Under the pieces are notes generated by a model that was not told the origin of the DNA, ran no database searches, and saw nothing but the letters and a program-made list of their open reading frames with translations. Shown piece after piece: positions 35,887 to 44,941 of a stretch of 64,000 bases of DNA. Made by a program: the position numbers and the translations under genes. Within the stretch, counting starts at the first letter, position 1. Each line of letters starts with the position of its first letter. This stretch comes from Streptomyces sp. NBC_01197 (lineage in GTDB: Bacteria; Actinomycetota; Actinomycetes; Streptomycetales; Streptomycetaceae): the NCBI RefSeq assembly GCF_036010505.1, contig NZ_CP108569.1, positions 4,072,001 through 4,136,000 of the forward strand, read 5' to 3'.

Positions 35887-36573
35887 TCACCCCCGGCCGG
35901 GCCGGTCAGGGCGCTGGTCGCCTTGGCCGATGAGGGTGTCGAGCTGGGTGGCGAGGCGGGGGTGGGCGGCGGTCAGGTAGGGGCGGGTCTCGGTCAGTGG
36001 GTGGACGAGGACTGCGGGGTCGCTGTGGGCGAGGGCGGCGTCGAGCCGGCCGAGGGGGGTGCGGGCGGCGGTGGGGAGGTCGGTGAGGGCGGTGATCTGG
36101 CCGGCGAGGCGGCGCAGGGCTGCCGCGTTGTCGCGGGCCCAGGCGGTGTGGGTGCGGTCGGCGGCGCGGCTTTCGCGGGTGGCCTGGACGCGCTGTTCTC
36201 CGGTGGTGCCCGCGAGGCCGGGGCGGTTGCGCAGGTAGCGGCGTTCGGCGGCCTGGCGGCTGGCGACGCCGAGGGGGTGGGCGAGGTCGGCCCAGCTGGC
36301 GCCCGCGAGGCGGGCGGTTTCGATCAGGCCGGTTTCCCATCCGGCGAGCTGCTCACGGACCTGCCGCAACAGCAGAAGGGATGCCAGGGCCTGCTGCGGA
36401 CCGGCATCCGCGTCGGCGGGGTCGGCGGCCTGGCTGTTGGCCTCGTGCACGGCGATATCGATGGTGTCCAGGGCCGCCGCCGCGGCCAGGAACGAGGCCG
36501 GGCTCTGGGCGTCGGCGTGGGAGCGGGGTGGGGGGCCGGCTGCTGGCACGGGAACTCCTTCCGGGGCTGTCAT
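35887..36573 (-). CDS. rheA: heat-shock repressor RheA
   Basis: A 228-aa protein divergent from hsp18, with a helix-turn-helix-like stretch ASWADLAHPLGVASRQAAERR (about residues 90-110). In S. albus, RheA is encoded divergently from hsp18, changes conformation with temperature and represses both genes. The gene pair, size and the operator between them match. ATG 36573 is used; ATG 36603 would lie inside the operator and add ten residues. Confidence 0.8.
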   Translation of the reverse strand: MTAPEGVPVPAAGPPPRSHADAQSPASFLAAAAALDTIDIAVHEANSQAADPADADAGPQQALASLLLLRQVREQLAGWETGLIETARLAGASWADLAHPLGVASRQAAERRYLRNRPGLAGTTGEQRVQATRESRAADRTHTAWARDNAAALRRLAGQITALTDLPTAARTPLGRLDAALAHSDPAVLVHPLTETRPYLTAAHPRLATQLDTLIGQGDQRPDRPGRG

Positions 36574-36593
36574 CCTTTCGACGACATGCTGTT

Positions 36594-36612
36594 TGTCATC
36601 CATTGGATGACA
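36594..36612. promoter_or_regulatory. RheA operator
   Basis: TGTCATC-CATTG-GATGACA is an exact match to the TGTCATC-N5-GATGACA inverted repeat I recall as the S. albus RheA site. It sits between divergent rheA and hsp18. A half-site TGTCATCC recurs at 36569. Confidence 0.8.
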
Positions 36613-36677
36613 TGTTACAACGGTGTCAGTGAAGCGCATTGGCGGGTACAACCCGAACCTTCTGGAGGTGTTTCGCG

Positions 36678-37109
36678 ATGTTGATGCGCACCGACCCTTT
36701 CCGTGAACTCGACCGTCTCGCCCAGCAGTTGACCGGCTCCGGCACCTGGACGCGCCCCTCCGCGATGGCGATGGACGCCTACCGCGAGGGTGCCGAGTAC
36801 GTGGTGGCCTTCGACCTCCCCGGCGTCAGCGCGGAGGCGATCGACATCGACGTCGAGCGGAACATGCTGACCGTCAAGGCCGAGCGCCGGCCGGTGGCGA
36901 AGGCCGACGACGTGCAGATGGAACTGTCGGAACGGCCGCTGGGTGTCTTCTCCCGCCAGATCGTGCTGGCGGACACTCTGGACACCGAGCGCATCACGGC
37001 CGACTACGACGCAGGGGTGCTGACCCTGCGCATCCCGATCACCGAGCGCGCCAAGCCTCGCAAGATCTCCGTCGGCGGGGAGTCCTCCCGCCAGGAGATC
37101 ACCGGCTGA
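36678..37109 (+). CDS. hsp18: small heat-shock protein Hsp18
   Basis: A 143-aa alpha-crystallin-family chaperone, the same length I recall for S. albus HSP18. The alpha-crystallin domain spans about residues 35-130 and ends with the GVLTLRIPI motif. It holds unfolding proteins in an ATP-independent manner. GGAGG lies 9 nt before ATG 36678. RheA control is implied by the operator upstream. Confidence 0.93.
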   Translation: MLMRTDPFRELDRLAQQLTGSGTWTRPSAMAMDAYREGAEYVVAFDLPGVSAEAIDIDVERNMLTVKAERRPVAKADDVQMELSERPLGVFSRQIVLADTLDTERITADYDAGVLTLRIPITERAKPRKISVGGESSRQEITG

Positions 37110-37260
37110 GCCCGGCGCCCCCGGTCGGCCGGGGGCGCAGGACGGGCCCTTCATCTCCCCCTCCGCCCGCCCTCCCACCCGGGGCCCCGGGCCCACTTGG
37201 GGCCCCGGGCCCCGCCGGGCACACACCACGACCTCGACGACGAGAAAGGCGACTACCGCA

Positions 37261-37698
37261 GTGATGTCCGACCAGCGTGAACCGGTCCCGCACCTCCCCG
37301 CGATGACGTTCGAGGAGCTGCTGGAGAAGGTCCGCTACGAAGGGGCCTATCCCACCCGGGAACGGGCCGCCGAAGCCGTCCGCCTGGTCCTTTCGGGACT
37401 TGGACGCCAGCTGACCGGCGACGAACGCGTCGAACTGGCAGCTCACCTGCCCTTCGAGGCCGCCGCGATTCTCACCGAACAGATCCCTGCGATAGAGCCC
37501 CTCACCGGCTGGGCCTTCGTCAAGGACCTCGCCACCCGCACCGGAGCCCCACCGGCCATCACCCGCTGGGACACCGGCACCGTCCTGGCCGCCGTCGCCA
37601 CCCTCGCCGGCAACGACCTCCTCACCCGCACCCTCAACCAGCTCCCCGCCGGCTACGCCCTTCTGTTCGGCCGTGCCGAACTCACCCAAGCCGCCTGA
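37261..37698 (+). CDS. DUF2267 domain-containing protein
   Basis: A 145-aa DUF2267 protein: EELLEKVRYEGAYPTRERAA, then LTGDERVELAAHLPFEAA. It starts at GTG 37261 or ATG 37264 after an AAAGG. It follows hsp18 by 151 bp on the same strand and may be co-expressed in heat or other stress. Function unknown. Confidence 0.82.
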   Translation: MMSDQREPVPHLPAMTFEELLEKVRYEGAYPTRERAAEAVRLVLSGLGRQLTGDERVELAAHLPFEAAAILTEQIPAIEPLTGWAFVKDLATRTGAPPAITRWDTGTVLAAVATLAGNDLLTRTLNQLPAGYALLFGRAELTQAA

Positions 37699-37782
37699 GA
37701 CACGGCACAGATCCACCCGCCCACTCCGGGGCGGCAGCCCATTCGGCCCGCCAGGCGGTCTCCGCTTTTCCAAGCCGGCGCA

Positions 37783-37842
37783 GCGAGGGCCCCGTCCGCA
37801 CCACCGCAATGAGTCAGCAGTGGCGCGGGACGGGGCCCTCGC
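37783..37842. terminator. long-stem hairpin between convergent genes
   Basis: GCGAGGGCCCCGTCC (37783-37797) pairs perfectly with GGACGGGGCCCTCGC (37828-37842) around a 30-nt loop, between the DUF2267 gene and the converging Cys-rich gene. It probably acts in both directions. Confidence 0.6.
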
Positions 37843-37863
37843 AGTCGTACGGAACGGTTCGCG

Positions 37864-38013
37864 TCAGCCCTGGCAGCCGCTGCACTGGCATGGAGCGCCG
37901 GACTGGCAGCCGCAGCCGCAGCCCGGACCGCAGCCACAGGCGCCGAGAACGCTCAGATGGTGCACTTCGACGGGGGCTTGCTGCTCGGGGGCGGTGACGG
38001 GGGAATCGGCCAT
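37864..38013 (-). CDS. 49-aa Cys-rich metallothionein-like protein
   Basis: A 49-codon gene with AGGAGG 5 nt before its ATG. The first 25 residues are acidic and Pro-rich with a His-His pair. The rest contains eight Cys in CGCGPGCGCGC and CQCSGC patterns, with no other bulky residues. This is the composition of a metal-binding metallothionein. It lies downstream of phoU on the same strand after about 100 bp. Metal and induction are unknown. Confidence 0.72.
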   Translation of the reverse strand: MADSPVTAPEQQAPVEVHHLSVLGACGCGPGCGCGCQSGAPCQCSGCQG

Positions 38014-38111
38014 GATTTCCTCCTGCTCGGCATGCGAGGACGTACTGCCTCCGCCATCTCATACCCACCCCGGTGGGGCGCATCAACGGCGCATACGCGC
38101 AAGCGCGCCGT

Positions 38112-38792
38112 TCACGCCCCCTCGACCTGCGCCGGTGCGGACTGGAGCTCGTCGGCGTGCTCGCCCGTCACCAGATAGACCACGCGCTTGGCCACCGACA
38201 CCGCGTGGTCGGCGAACCGCTCGTAGTAGCGGCCGAGGAGCGTCACGTCGACCGCCGTCTCGATGCCGTGCTTCCACCGGTCGTCCATCAGGTGCTGGAA
38301 GAGCGTCCGGTGCAGCAGATCCATCTCGTCGTCGTCCGTCTCCAGCTGGAGCGCCAGGTCGACGTCCATCGTGATGATGACCTCGGCCGCCTTCGCCATC
38401 AGCCGTTGCGCGAGCTGTCCCATTTCCAGGATCGTGGCGTGCAGATCGTGCGGAACGGCCCGGTCCGGGTAACGGAGCCGGGTGAGCTTCGCTACGTGCT
38501 GGGCCAGGTCGCCCGAGCGCTCCAGGTCGGCGCTCATCCGCAGCGAGGTGACCACAATGCGCAGATCGGTGGCGACGGGCTGCTGCCTGGCCAGCAGGGC
38601 GATGGCCCGCGCTTCGAGGTCGTGCTGCAGGTCGTCGACCTTCTGATCGGCGGCGATCACGCTCTCGGCGAGCTTCAGATCGGCGTCCAGCATGGCGGTC
38701 GTGGCCCGGCCGATCGCCGAACCGACGAGCCGGGCCATCTCGACCAGGCCCTCGCCGATCGAGTCCAGTTCCTCGTGGTACGCGTCCCGCAT
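38112..38792 (-). CDS. phoU: phosphate transport regulator PhoU
   Basis: A 226-aa protein of two PhoU three-helix repeats (about residues 5-105 and 115-210) with the metal-binding E/DxxxD-type motifs in LERSGDLAQH and YERFADHAVS. It is divergent from phoR-phoP as in other streptomycetes. It links the Pst transporter to PhoR and is itself induced by PhoP. Confidence 0.95.
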   Translation of the reverse strand: MRDAYHEELDSIGEGLVEMARLVGSAIGRATTAMLDADLKLAESVIAADQKVDDLQHDLEARAIALLARQQPVATDLRIVVTSLRMSADLERSGDLAQHVAKLTRLRYPDRAVPHDLHATILEMGQLAQRLMAKAAEVIITMDVDLALQLETDDDEMDLLHRTLFQHLMDDRWKHGIETAVDVTLLGRYYERFADHAVSVAKRVVYLVTGEHADELQSAPAQVEGA

Positions 38793-38808
38793 GGGAGTCC
38801 CTCTCTAA

Positions 38809-38878
38809 TACGGCTGATCCTGTACGGCTGGTGTGGTGCGGCAGATCCCGTATGGCCGGCTCTGTGCGGCTGGTCCTG
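38809..38878. repeat. five imperfect 14-bp tandem repeats upstream of phoU
   Basis: Units of TRCGGCTGRTCCTG type begin at 38809, 38823, 38837, 38851 and 38865. They lie directly before the phoU start, within its probable mRNA leader. Confidence 0.6.
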
Positions 38879-38984
38879 TGCCACCGGCACGGCGGCACCT
38901 TCTGGCGGTGTCTGGCAGGGGTTCCCGACAGGTGTCCACCTCCACGCTTCCACCGTCGGTGCGCCACGCGTCCGTTTCCGTCAT

Positions 38985-39017
38985 CCCAAGTGAACCGGCC
39001 CTATCCCCTCAGTGAAC
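38985..39017 (-). promoter_or_regulatory. PHO box between phoU and phoR
   Basis: Read on the minus strand, three consecutive 11-bp units occupy 39017-38985. The first and third begin GTTCAC, the core of the Streptomyces PhoP repeat GTTCACC; the middle unit is degenerate. This would let PhoP control the divergent phoU and phoRP promoters. Confidence 0.65.
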
Positions 39018-39090
39018 TCTGGGCGACGAACGTTCGAGCAGGCACCCGGATGGCTGGGGATATGTCGGTGGTGCCGCATAACCTGGACAC

Positions 39091-40434
39091 ATGGACGTGA
39101 ACGCGGCGGTCGCCGCAGCAAGCGCGATCGCCGGGCTGTGCACCGGTGTCATCGGCGTGCTGGCGTTCCGCTGGAGCGAGCGCGAACTGGCACGCCCCAC
39201 CCGGACCTCCCTGCACACCGACGACGTGCTGCCGCCCGGCGTGGACACCGTTCTCTCCGTACTCAGCTCCTCCGCCGTGGTGCTCGACGAGAGCGACTCG
39301 GTGGTCAAAGCCAGCTCGGCCGCGTACGCCCTGGGCCTGGTCAGGGGCGGGAAGCTGGCCGTGGAGCCCATGCTGCACATGGCCCGGGACACCCGGCGCG
39401 ACGGGGAGATACGACAGGTCGAGCTCGACCTTCCCCGCCGGGGTACCGGCCGCGGCGAGGCGCTCGCGGTCTCCGCACGGGTGGCGCCGCTCGGCTCCCG
39501 GCTGGTGCTGCTGCTCGTCGAGGACCTCACCGAGGCCCGGCGCATCGAAGCCGTACGGCGTGACTTCGTCGCCAACGTCAGCCACGAGCTGAAGACCCCG
39601 GTCGGGGCGCTCTCACTGCTCTCCGAGGCGGTCATGGGAGCGTCGGACGACCCGGAGGCGGTCACCCGTTTCGCGGGTCGGATGCAGATAGAGGCGACCC
39701 GGCTCACCAATCTGGTCCAGGAGCTCATCGACCTCTCCCGGGTCCAGAACGACGACCCGCTCGAAGACGCCGAGCCGGTCCGGGTCGATGTCCTGGTCGC
39801 CGAGGCCATCGACCGCTGCCGCCACCAGGCGGGCACCAAGCAGATCACCATGGCGGCCGGCGGTACGGCCGACCTTCACGTCTGGGGCAACCGCTCCCAG
39901 CTCGCCGCCGCGCTGGGAAACCTCGTGGAGAACGCGGTCAACTACTCTCCGGCCCGCACCCGGGTCGGTATCGCCGCCCGCCGCACCTCCGCCCCCGGCG
40001 GTGGGGGCACCTCCCAGGCTTTCGGCTCTGGGGGACTCATCGAGATCGCCGTCACCGACCAGGGGCTCGGTATCACCGAGAAGGACCGCGAGCGGATCTT
40101 CGAGCGCTTCTACCGCGTCGACCCGGCCCGCTCGCGCGCCACCGGCGGCACGGGCCTGGGCCTCGCCATCGTCAAACACGTGGCCGCCTCGCACGGCGGG
40201 GAGGTCACGGTGTGGAGCTCGGAGGGCCAGGGCTCCACCTTCACCCTGCGGCTGCCGGAATCCGGTTCCGTACGCAATCGCCATGGCACGGATCCGACGG
40301 CCGCCCCCGCACAGCACCACACCGGCTACGCCGAGTCCGCCGATCCCACTGACGCTGTCGGCGATGACGACGACCAGCCCTTCGCGACCTTCCTGTCCTC
40401 TGAACCCATTCCTGCCCCGGAGGTCCTTCCGTGA
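39091..40434 (+). CDS. phoR: phosphate sensor histidine kinase PhoR
   Basis: A 447-aa SenX3/PhoR-type kinase. It has one N-terminal membrane helix (about residues 4-23), a PAS-like region, the phospho-acceptor His165 in ANVSHELKTPVGAL, and an ATPase domain with NLVENAVNYS and the G box GGTGLGLAIVKH. Leaderless start: TAACCT at 39079-39084 is 6 nt before the ATG. The stop overlaps phoP by GTGA. Confidence 0.95.
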   Translation: MDVNAAVAAASAIAGLCTGVIGVLAFRWSERELARPTRTSLHTDDVLPPGVDTVLSVLSSSAVVLDESDSVVKASSAAYALGLVRGGKLAVEPMLHMARDTRRDGEIRQVELDLPRRGTGRGEALAVSARVAPLGSRLVLLLVEDLTEARRIEAVRRDFVANVSHELKTPVGALSLLSEAVMGASDDPEAVTRFAGRMQIEATRLTNLVQELIDLSRVQNDDPLEDAEPVRVDVLVAEAIDRCRHQAGTKQITMAAGGTADLHVWGNRSQLAAALGNLVENAVNYSPARTRVGIAARRTSAPGGGGTSQAFGSGGLIEIAVTDQGLGITEKDRERIFERFYRVDPARSRATGGTGLGLAIVKHVAASHGGEVTVWSSEGQGSTFTLRLPESGSVRNRHGTDPTAAPAQHHTGYAESADPTDAVGDDDDQPFATFLSSEPIPAPEVLP

Positions 40435-41111
40435 CCCGAGTGCTTGTCGTCGAGGATGAGGAATCCTTCAGCGACGCCCTGTCCTACATGCTCCGCAAGG
40501 AAGGATTCGAGGTCGCCATCGCGGCCACGGGCCCTGACGGACTCGACGAATTCGAGCGCAACGGCGCCGACCTCGTACTGCTCGACCTGATGCTTCCGGG
40601 ACTGCCCGGCACCGAGGTGTGCCGCCAGCTGCGCGGCCGCTCCAACGTCCCGGTGATCATGGTGACCGCCAAGGACAGCGAGATCGACAAGGTGGTCGGC
40701 CTGGAAATAGGAGCGGACGACTACGTCACCAAGCCCTTCTCGTCACGGGAGCTGGTCGCCCGTATCCGTGCGGTGCTGCGCCGCCGCGGCGAGCCCGAGG
40801 AGGTCTCCCCGGCGGCACTGGAGGCCGGCCCGGTCCGGATGGACGTGGACCGCCATGTCGTCACGGTCTCCGGCGCCAAGGTCGACCTGCCGCTCAAGGA
40901 GTTCGACCTGCTGGAGATGCTGCTCAGGAACGCGGGCCGGGTGCTGACCCGGATGCAGCTGATCGACCGGGTCTGGGGCGCGGACTACGTCGGGGACACC
41001 AAGACCCTCGACGTCCACGTGAAGCGGCTGCGCGCCAAGATCGAGCCGGACCCGGGCGCGCCCCGGTATCTGGTGACGGTCCGGGGCCTGGGCTACAAGT
41101 TCGAGCCGTAA
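40431..41111 (+). CDS. phoP: phosphate response regulator PhoP
   Basis: A 226-aa OmpR-type regulator. The receiver has Asp52 in LLDLMLPGLPG and Lys in VTKPFSSRE; the winged helix is at about residues 130-225. GTG start overlapping the phoR stop, translationally coupled. Controls phosphate scavenging and, in streptomycetes, antibiotic production. A strong terminator follows. Confidence 0.97.
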   Translation: MTRVLVVEDEESFSDALSYMLRKEGFEVAIAATGPDGLDEFERNGADLVLLDLMLPGLPGTEVCRQLRGRSNVPVIMVTAKDSEIDKVVGLEIGADDYVTKPFSSRELVARIRAVLRRRGEPEEVSPAALEAGPVRMDVDRHVVTVSGAKVDLPLKEFDLLEMLLRNAGRVLTRMQLIDRVWGADYVGDTKTLDVHVKRLRAKIEPDPGAPRYLVTVRGLGYKFEP

Positions 41112-41142
41112 GCCTCCCGCGCGTACGAGGCACGTACGAAAG

Positions 41143-41186
41143 GAGGTGCCCCCGCCGGAATCGGACTTCCGGCGGGGGCACCTCCG
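41143..41186. terminator. 19-bp stem terminator after phoRP
   Basis: GGAGGTGCCCCCGCCGGAA (41143-41161) pairs perfectly with 41168-41186 around a 6-nt loop, between phoP and the converging lipoprotein gene. There is no strong T run. Confidence 0.75.
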
Positions 41187-41236
41187 TATGCGCTCTGCAC
41201 GCTCTGCAAGCGCTGTGCGCTCACGCGCGGTGCGGT

Positions 41237-41896
41237 TCAGCTGCTCGGCGAGCCCGTGACGGAGCCGGCCGGCGTCTTGTTGGCACCCGGGGTGGTCTTG
41301 CCCGACGCACCCGGGCTGGCCTTGCCCGATGCACCCGGGGAGGCCTTGCCCGAGGGCGCCGAGGGGGAGGGCGTCATGGGCAGGCTGCTCGGGCCGAAGC
41401 CCTGGAAGTAGCTGGTGGCCGGGACGACGAGCGCGGCCAGTGTCACCCGACCGGTCTCGCTGAACTGGAAGACCAGGTTCTGTGTGGAGCCGTCGGCGGC
41501 TGCGGCGCGGCCGTCGGCGAGCACGGCGGCGGCGTTGTTCTTGCCGCCGATGGCGACCGAACCGTGCGCGGGCACCGAGATCGGCCCCTTGCCCGTGGCC
41601 GGGGTGAGCTTCACGACGGAGCTGGAGCCCGCGAGCTTGATGTCCTGGAGCGTCTGGTTCGTGTCACCGCTGTTGAAGAGGGTCGCCGAGATGACGGCGG
41701 GGCCCTTGGCCGTGGCCTTCGGCTGGGTGATCACCGTCGCGTTCTGGACCTTGATGGAACCGGCCGTCGTAGCGGCGTTGTCCGGCTTGATCTTGATCGT
41801 CGCCGCGTTGTTGCCCGCGCCACAGGCGGACAGGGCGGCGATCGAGACCACGATGGCAGAAGCGGCGAGGACGCCGCGTCGAAGGCTGCTGCTCAC
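41237..41896 (-). CDS. secreted lipoprotein
   Basis: A 219-aa lipoprotein. The signal sequence ends in lipobox LSAC (Cys about residue 25). A beta-rich domain of about 130 residues resembles copper-chaperone-like DUF461 proteins but lacks their Met/His ligands. The C-terminal tail is a repeated GKASPGAS segment. It is in the usual place after phoRP in streptomycetes. Function unknown. Confidence 0.8.
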   Translation of the reverse strand: MSSSLRRGVLAASAIVVSIAALSACGAGNNAATIKIKPDNAATTAGSIKVQNATVITQPKATAKGPAVISATLFNSGDTNQTLQDIKLAGSSSVVKLTPATGKGPISVPAHGSVAIGGKNNAAAVLADGRAAAADGSTQNLVFQFSETGRVTLAALVVPATSYFQGFGPSSLPMTPSPSAPSGKASPGASGKASPGASGKTTPGANKTPAGSVTGSPSS

Positions 41897-42494
41897 GGCG
41901 GCGGCTTCTCCTAGGACGTACGGACAGGACGGGGACAGGGGGCGGGAGGGGGTAAAGCCTCCCTAAGGGTGTGTCAGCGGCCTCAGGTTACCGAGCCGTG
42001 GTCACGGCCCCGCACCCGACCCGCCCCGCGGCCGGTGACGGTGCCTGACGGCGCCCGTGGGCCGTCCGATCTCACGGCTTCGTACTCACCGCTTCGTACG
42101 CCGTTCACATATCGCGAGTGATCAATTCTCTCTGCCGCTCTTCACCACCACGCATTCCTTACGGAAAACCCTCTTCCGGCGCACAGTGATCAATTTCTGA
42201 TTGCGTCCGTATGGGTGATCGACATCCGAACTGGGGTCGCGAAGTTCACCGTTTCGAATGCGGCAAATCGGGACGTTAGCCACCTGTGGGAAGCCTTCGG
42301 ATCCGTGTGGCGCCTGGGTTTCTCTCCGTGCGCAGAGCCGCTCCGACCTGCGAATACCGTCCCCGAGGGGCCGTCCGCAGCACGTTCGTGTTGCTGTTGT
42401 CAAGCCCCGAGATATGCCCTGACCTGCGAAAACGTCATTCAGAAGAAGCCGTTCTCGTGTTAGACTGGATAGCCACGGAAGGGGTACCTGTCAC
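41897..42494. other. 598-bp intergenic region with carD promoter
   Basis: No supported gene lies here. AGTGATCAATT occurs twice (42117-42127 and 42185-42195). A carD promoter is likely: TAGACT at 42461-42466, 17 bp after TTCAGA (42438-42443). GTTCACC appears once near 42243. The GC content is lower than in flanking genes. Confidence 0.45.
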
Positions 42495-42977
42495 ATGACG
42501 TTCAAGGTTGGCGACACCGTGGTCTATCCCCATCACGGGGCCGCGCTGATCGAGGCTATCGAAACTCGCCAGATCAAAGGCGTGGACAAGACCTACTTGG
42601 TGCTCAAGGTCGCCCAGGGCGACTTGACTGTTCGTGTGCCGGCGGACAATGCGGAGTTCGTAGGCGTGCGTGACGTGGTTGGTCAGGAAGGGCTGGACCG
42701 GGTCTTCGAGGTGCTTCGCGCACCGTATGCCGAAGAGCCCACGAACTGGTCCCGTCGCTACAAGGCGAATCTTGAGAAACTCGCCTCCGGCGACGTCATC
42801 AAGGTAGCCGAAGTGGTCCGCGACCTGTGGCGTCGTGAGCGTGAGCGCGGACTTTCCGCTGGTGAGAAGCGCATGCTCGCCAAGGCCCGCCAGATCCTGG
42901 TGAGTGAGCTCGCTCTCGCGGAGAACACCAACGAAGACAAGGCCGAGGCTCTGCTCGACGAGGTCCTCGCGTCCTGA
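42495..42977 (+). CDS. carD: CarD-family RNA polymerase-binding regulator
   Basis: A 160-aa CarD protein that stabilises open complexes. The N-terminal RNA polymerase interaction domain begins [20 protein letters not shown], and the C-terminal helical DNA-binding domain has the conserved Trp in [27 protein letters not shown] lies about 10 nt before the ATG. First gene of the carD-ispD-ispF order. Confidence 0.97.
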   Translation: MTFKVGDTVVYPHHGAALIEAIETRQIKGVDKTYLVLKVAQGDLTVRVPADNAEFVGVRDVVGQEGLDRVFEVLRAPYAEEPTNWSRRYKANLEKLASGDVIKVAEVVRDLWRRERERGLSAGEKRMLAKARQILVSELALAENTNEDKAEALLDEVLAS

Positions 42978-43033
42978 ATCGCTTGACCCGTTCACCTGCT
43001 CGACGCTTTGAATGCCGTGGTGCCCGTTGACCA

Positions 43034-43048
43034 CATGGACTGTCCATG
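43034..43048. repeat. 15-bp palindrome after carD
   Basis: CATGGAC-T-GTCCATG lies 57 bp after the carD stop, in a 382-bp gap before ispD that holds no other convincing gene. It may be a weak terminator or an operator. Confidence 0.4.
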
Positions 43049-43359
43049 CACATGGATCAGTTTTCATGTGTCGTCGGGCGCTACGGCATGTTGTTTTCCC
43101 GCGCAGCTCCGCTGTCGCGGCTCTTCCGCGTTTCCCGCCATGGCTCATGGCCCTGCGGCTTCGGGCGAGGCTGGGTCTGCTGTGCGCCTGTTTTCATGGA
43201 GCGGTGCTGCGTGAGCGGTACCTTGGCCGGTACTGGTGTGCCGGGCCCGGGATGCCGACTCGACCAGTCGTCACGGAAGGGGCCAGTCAGGGCGTCGCGC
43301 CCGGCACCCCCAGGCCATACCCATGTCGGCTGAGGACACAAACCCTGAACGCGCAACCG

Positions 43360-44154
43360 ATGTCAGACGAGCCCGGGACCCCCTCCCGTACCGGCTCCAC
43401 CGCAGAATCCCCTGCCGCCGCTCCGGCCGGATCCAGCCACATCACCGCCGCAGTGATTCCCGCCGCCGGGCGTGGTGTCCGGCTCGGCCCCGGAGCCCCC
43501 AAGGCGCTCCGCACCCTCAACGGGACCCCGATGCTGGTCCACGCCGTACGGGCGATGGCCGGATCGCGTGCTGTCTCGCTGGTGGTCGTAGTGGCCCCGC
43601 CGGACGGTGCCGCGGAGGTGAAGGCCCTGCTGGCCGAGCACTCCTGCCCCCCGGGCACCGAGCTTCTGGTCGTACCCGGTGGTGACACCCGTCAGGAGTC
43701 CGTCCGGCTCGGGATCGGCGTACTCCCCGAGAGCGTCACCGAGGTGCTGGTGCACGACGCTGCCCGCCCGCTCGTGCCTGTCGACACCGTGGACGCGGTG
43801 ATCGCAGCGGTACGGAACGGTGCCCCTGCGGTCGTTCCCGCGCTGCCGCTCGCCGACACCGTCAAACAGGTCGAGCCGCAGACGGGCGGCGGACCCGAGC
43901 CGGTCGTCGCCACTCCGGAGCGGGCTCTGCTGCGCGCCGTGCAGACCCCGCAGGGCTTCGACCGTGCGCTGCTCGCCCGAGCGCACGCCACGGTCACCCA
44001 CGACGTCACCGACGACGCGAGCATGGTCGAGCAGCTCGGGGTGCGGGTCGTGGTGGTCCCCGGACACGAAGAGGCGTTCAAGGTGACCAGGCCGCTGGAC
44101 CTGGTCCTGGCCGAGGCGGTTCTCGCCCGCAGGAGGGTCAACAATGGCTTCTGA
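43360..44154 (+). CDS. ispD: 2-C-methyl-D-erythritol 4-phosphate cytidylyltransferase
   Basis: A 264-aa IspD of the MEP isoprenoid pathway, making CDP-methylerythritol. The CTP-binding Gly-rich loop [23 protein letters not shown] and QTPQGF are all present. The N-terminal 25 residues are a poorly conserved extension. ATG 43360 is chosen by homology; no good ribosome site is seen. It overlaps ispF by 11 nt. Confidence 0.93.
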   Translation: MSDEPGTPSRTGSTAESPAAAPAGSSHITAAVIPAAGRGVRLGPGAPKALRTLNGTPMLVHAVRAMAGSRAVSLVVVVAPPDGAAEVKALLAEHSCPPGTELLVVPGGDTRQESVRLGIGVLPESVTEVLVHDAARPLVPVDTVDAVIAAVRNGAPAVVPALPLADTVKQVEPQTGGGPEPVVATPERALLRAVQTPQGFDRALLARAHATVTHDVTDDASMVEQLGVRVVVVPGHEEAFKVTRPLDLVLAEAVLARRRVNNGF

Positions 44155-44707
44155 ACCTGAGCAGTCCGGGCGTGAGCAGTCCGGGCATGAAGAAAGCGGG
44201 CATGAGCAGTCCGTACGGCCGCCCGTGCCGGTGGTGATGCCGCAGGTCGGTATCGGGACCGATATCCACGCCTTCGAGGAGGGCCGCGAACTCTGGTGCG
44301 CCGGGCTCCGCTGGGAGGGTGAGGGCCCGGGTCTCGCCGGGCACTCCGACGCGGACGTCGTCGCCCACGCCGCCTGCAACGCGCTCTTCTCCGCCGCCGG
44401 GATCGGCGACCTCGGCGCCCACTTCGGCACCGGCCGCCCCGAGTGGTCCGGGGCCTCCGGGCTCACCCTGCTCACCGAGGCCGCCAGGATCGTCCGCGCC
44501 GAGGGGTTCGCCATCGGCAACGTGGCCGTCCAGGTGGTCGGCAGCCGGCCGAAGATCGGCAAGCGCAGGGACGAGGCGCAGCAGGTTCTCTCGGGAGCTG
44601 TCGGCGCGCCCGTCTCGGTCTCCGCGGCCACCAGCGACGGGCTCGGCTTCACCGGCCGGGGCGAAGGGCTGGCAGCCATCGCGACGGCCCTGGTGATCCG
44701 TACGTGA
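44144..44707 (+). CDS. ispF: 2-C-methyl-D-erythritol 2,4-cyclodiphosphate synthase
   Basis: A 187-aa IspF, longer than the usual 155-160 because of an N-terminal extension of four EQSG(R/H) pentapeptide-type repeats encoded by 15-bp units (44159-44218). The enzyme core starts at [10 protein letters not shown] (metal-binding Asp and His) and includes [15 protein letters not shown]. It overlaps ispD. Confidence 0.95.
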   Translation: MASEPEQSGREQSGHEESGHEQSVRPPVPVVMPQVGIGTDIHAFEEGRELWCAGLRWEGEGPGLAGHSDADVVAHAACNALFSAAGIGDLGAHFGTGRPEWSGASGLTLLTEAARIVRAEGFAIGNVAVQVVGSRPKIGKRRDEAQQVLSGAVGAPVSVSAATSDGLGFTGRGEGLAAIATALVIRT

Positions 44708-44755
44708 CGTCCCGATGATCCGTACGTGACGGCCCCGGCGATCCGTACGTAACGA
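44694..44755 (+). repeat. three copies of GATCCGTACGTGACG
   Basis: Near-identical copies begin in the last codons of ispF and repeat about every 23 bp downstream. CCGTACGTGACG contains the self-complementary CGTACG. Possible processing or terminator elements. Confidence 0.45.
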
Positions 44756-44941
44756 CCGGACCGGGCCCCGGGGCCCCCGTGGCAGCGGTCTCCGGATCCG
44801 TGCGGTCCTGCCTGCCGTATCCGCGCGACGCGGCCCGGAAGCCGGGACAGGGCCGCGCTGTTTGGGGTAGGGATGTGGACGCACCCCGTCCACTCCCACA
44901 ACCTCTTCCGCACCCTGTTCAGCAACCCGGAGGCCAAGCCC

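Noticed and set aside
42122-42463. ORFs on both strands upstream of carD
   Set aside because: No ribosome site, no protein-like pattern and ordinary promoter sequence inside.
43046-43333. 95-aa ORF between carD and ispD
   Set aside because: Composition is odd, no good ribosome site, and it includes a palindrome likely to be a terminator.
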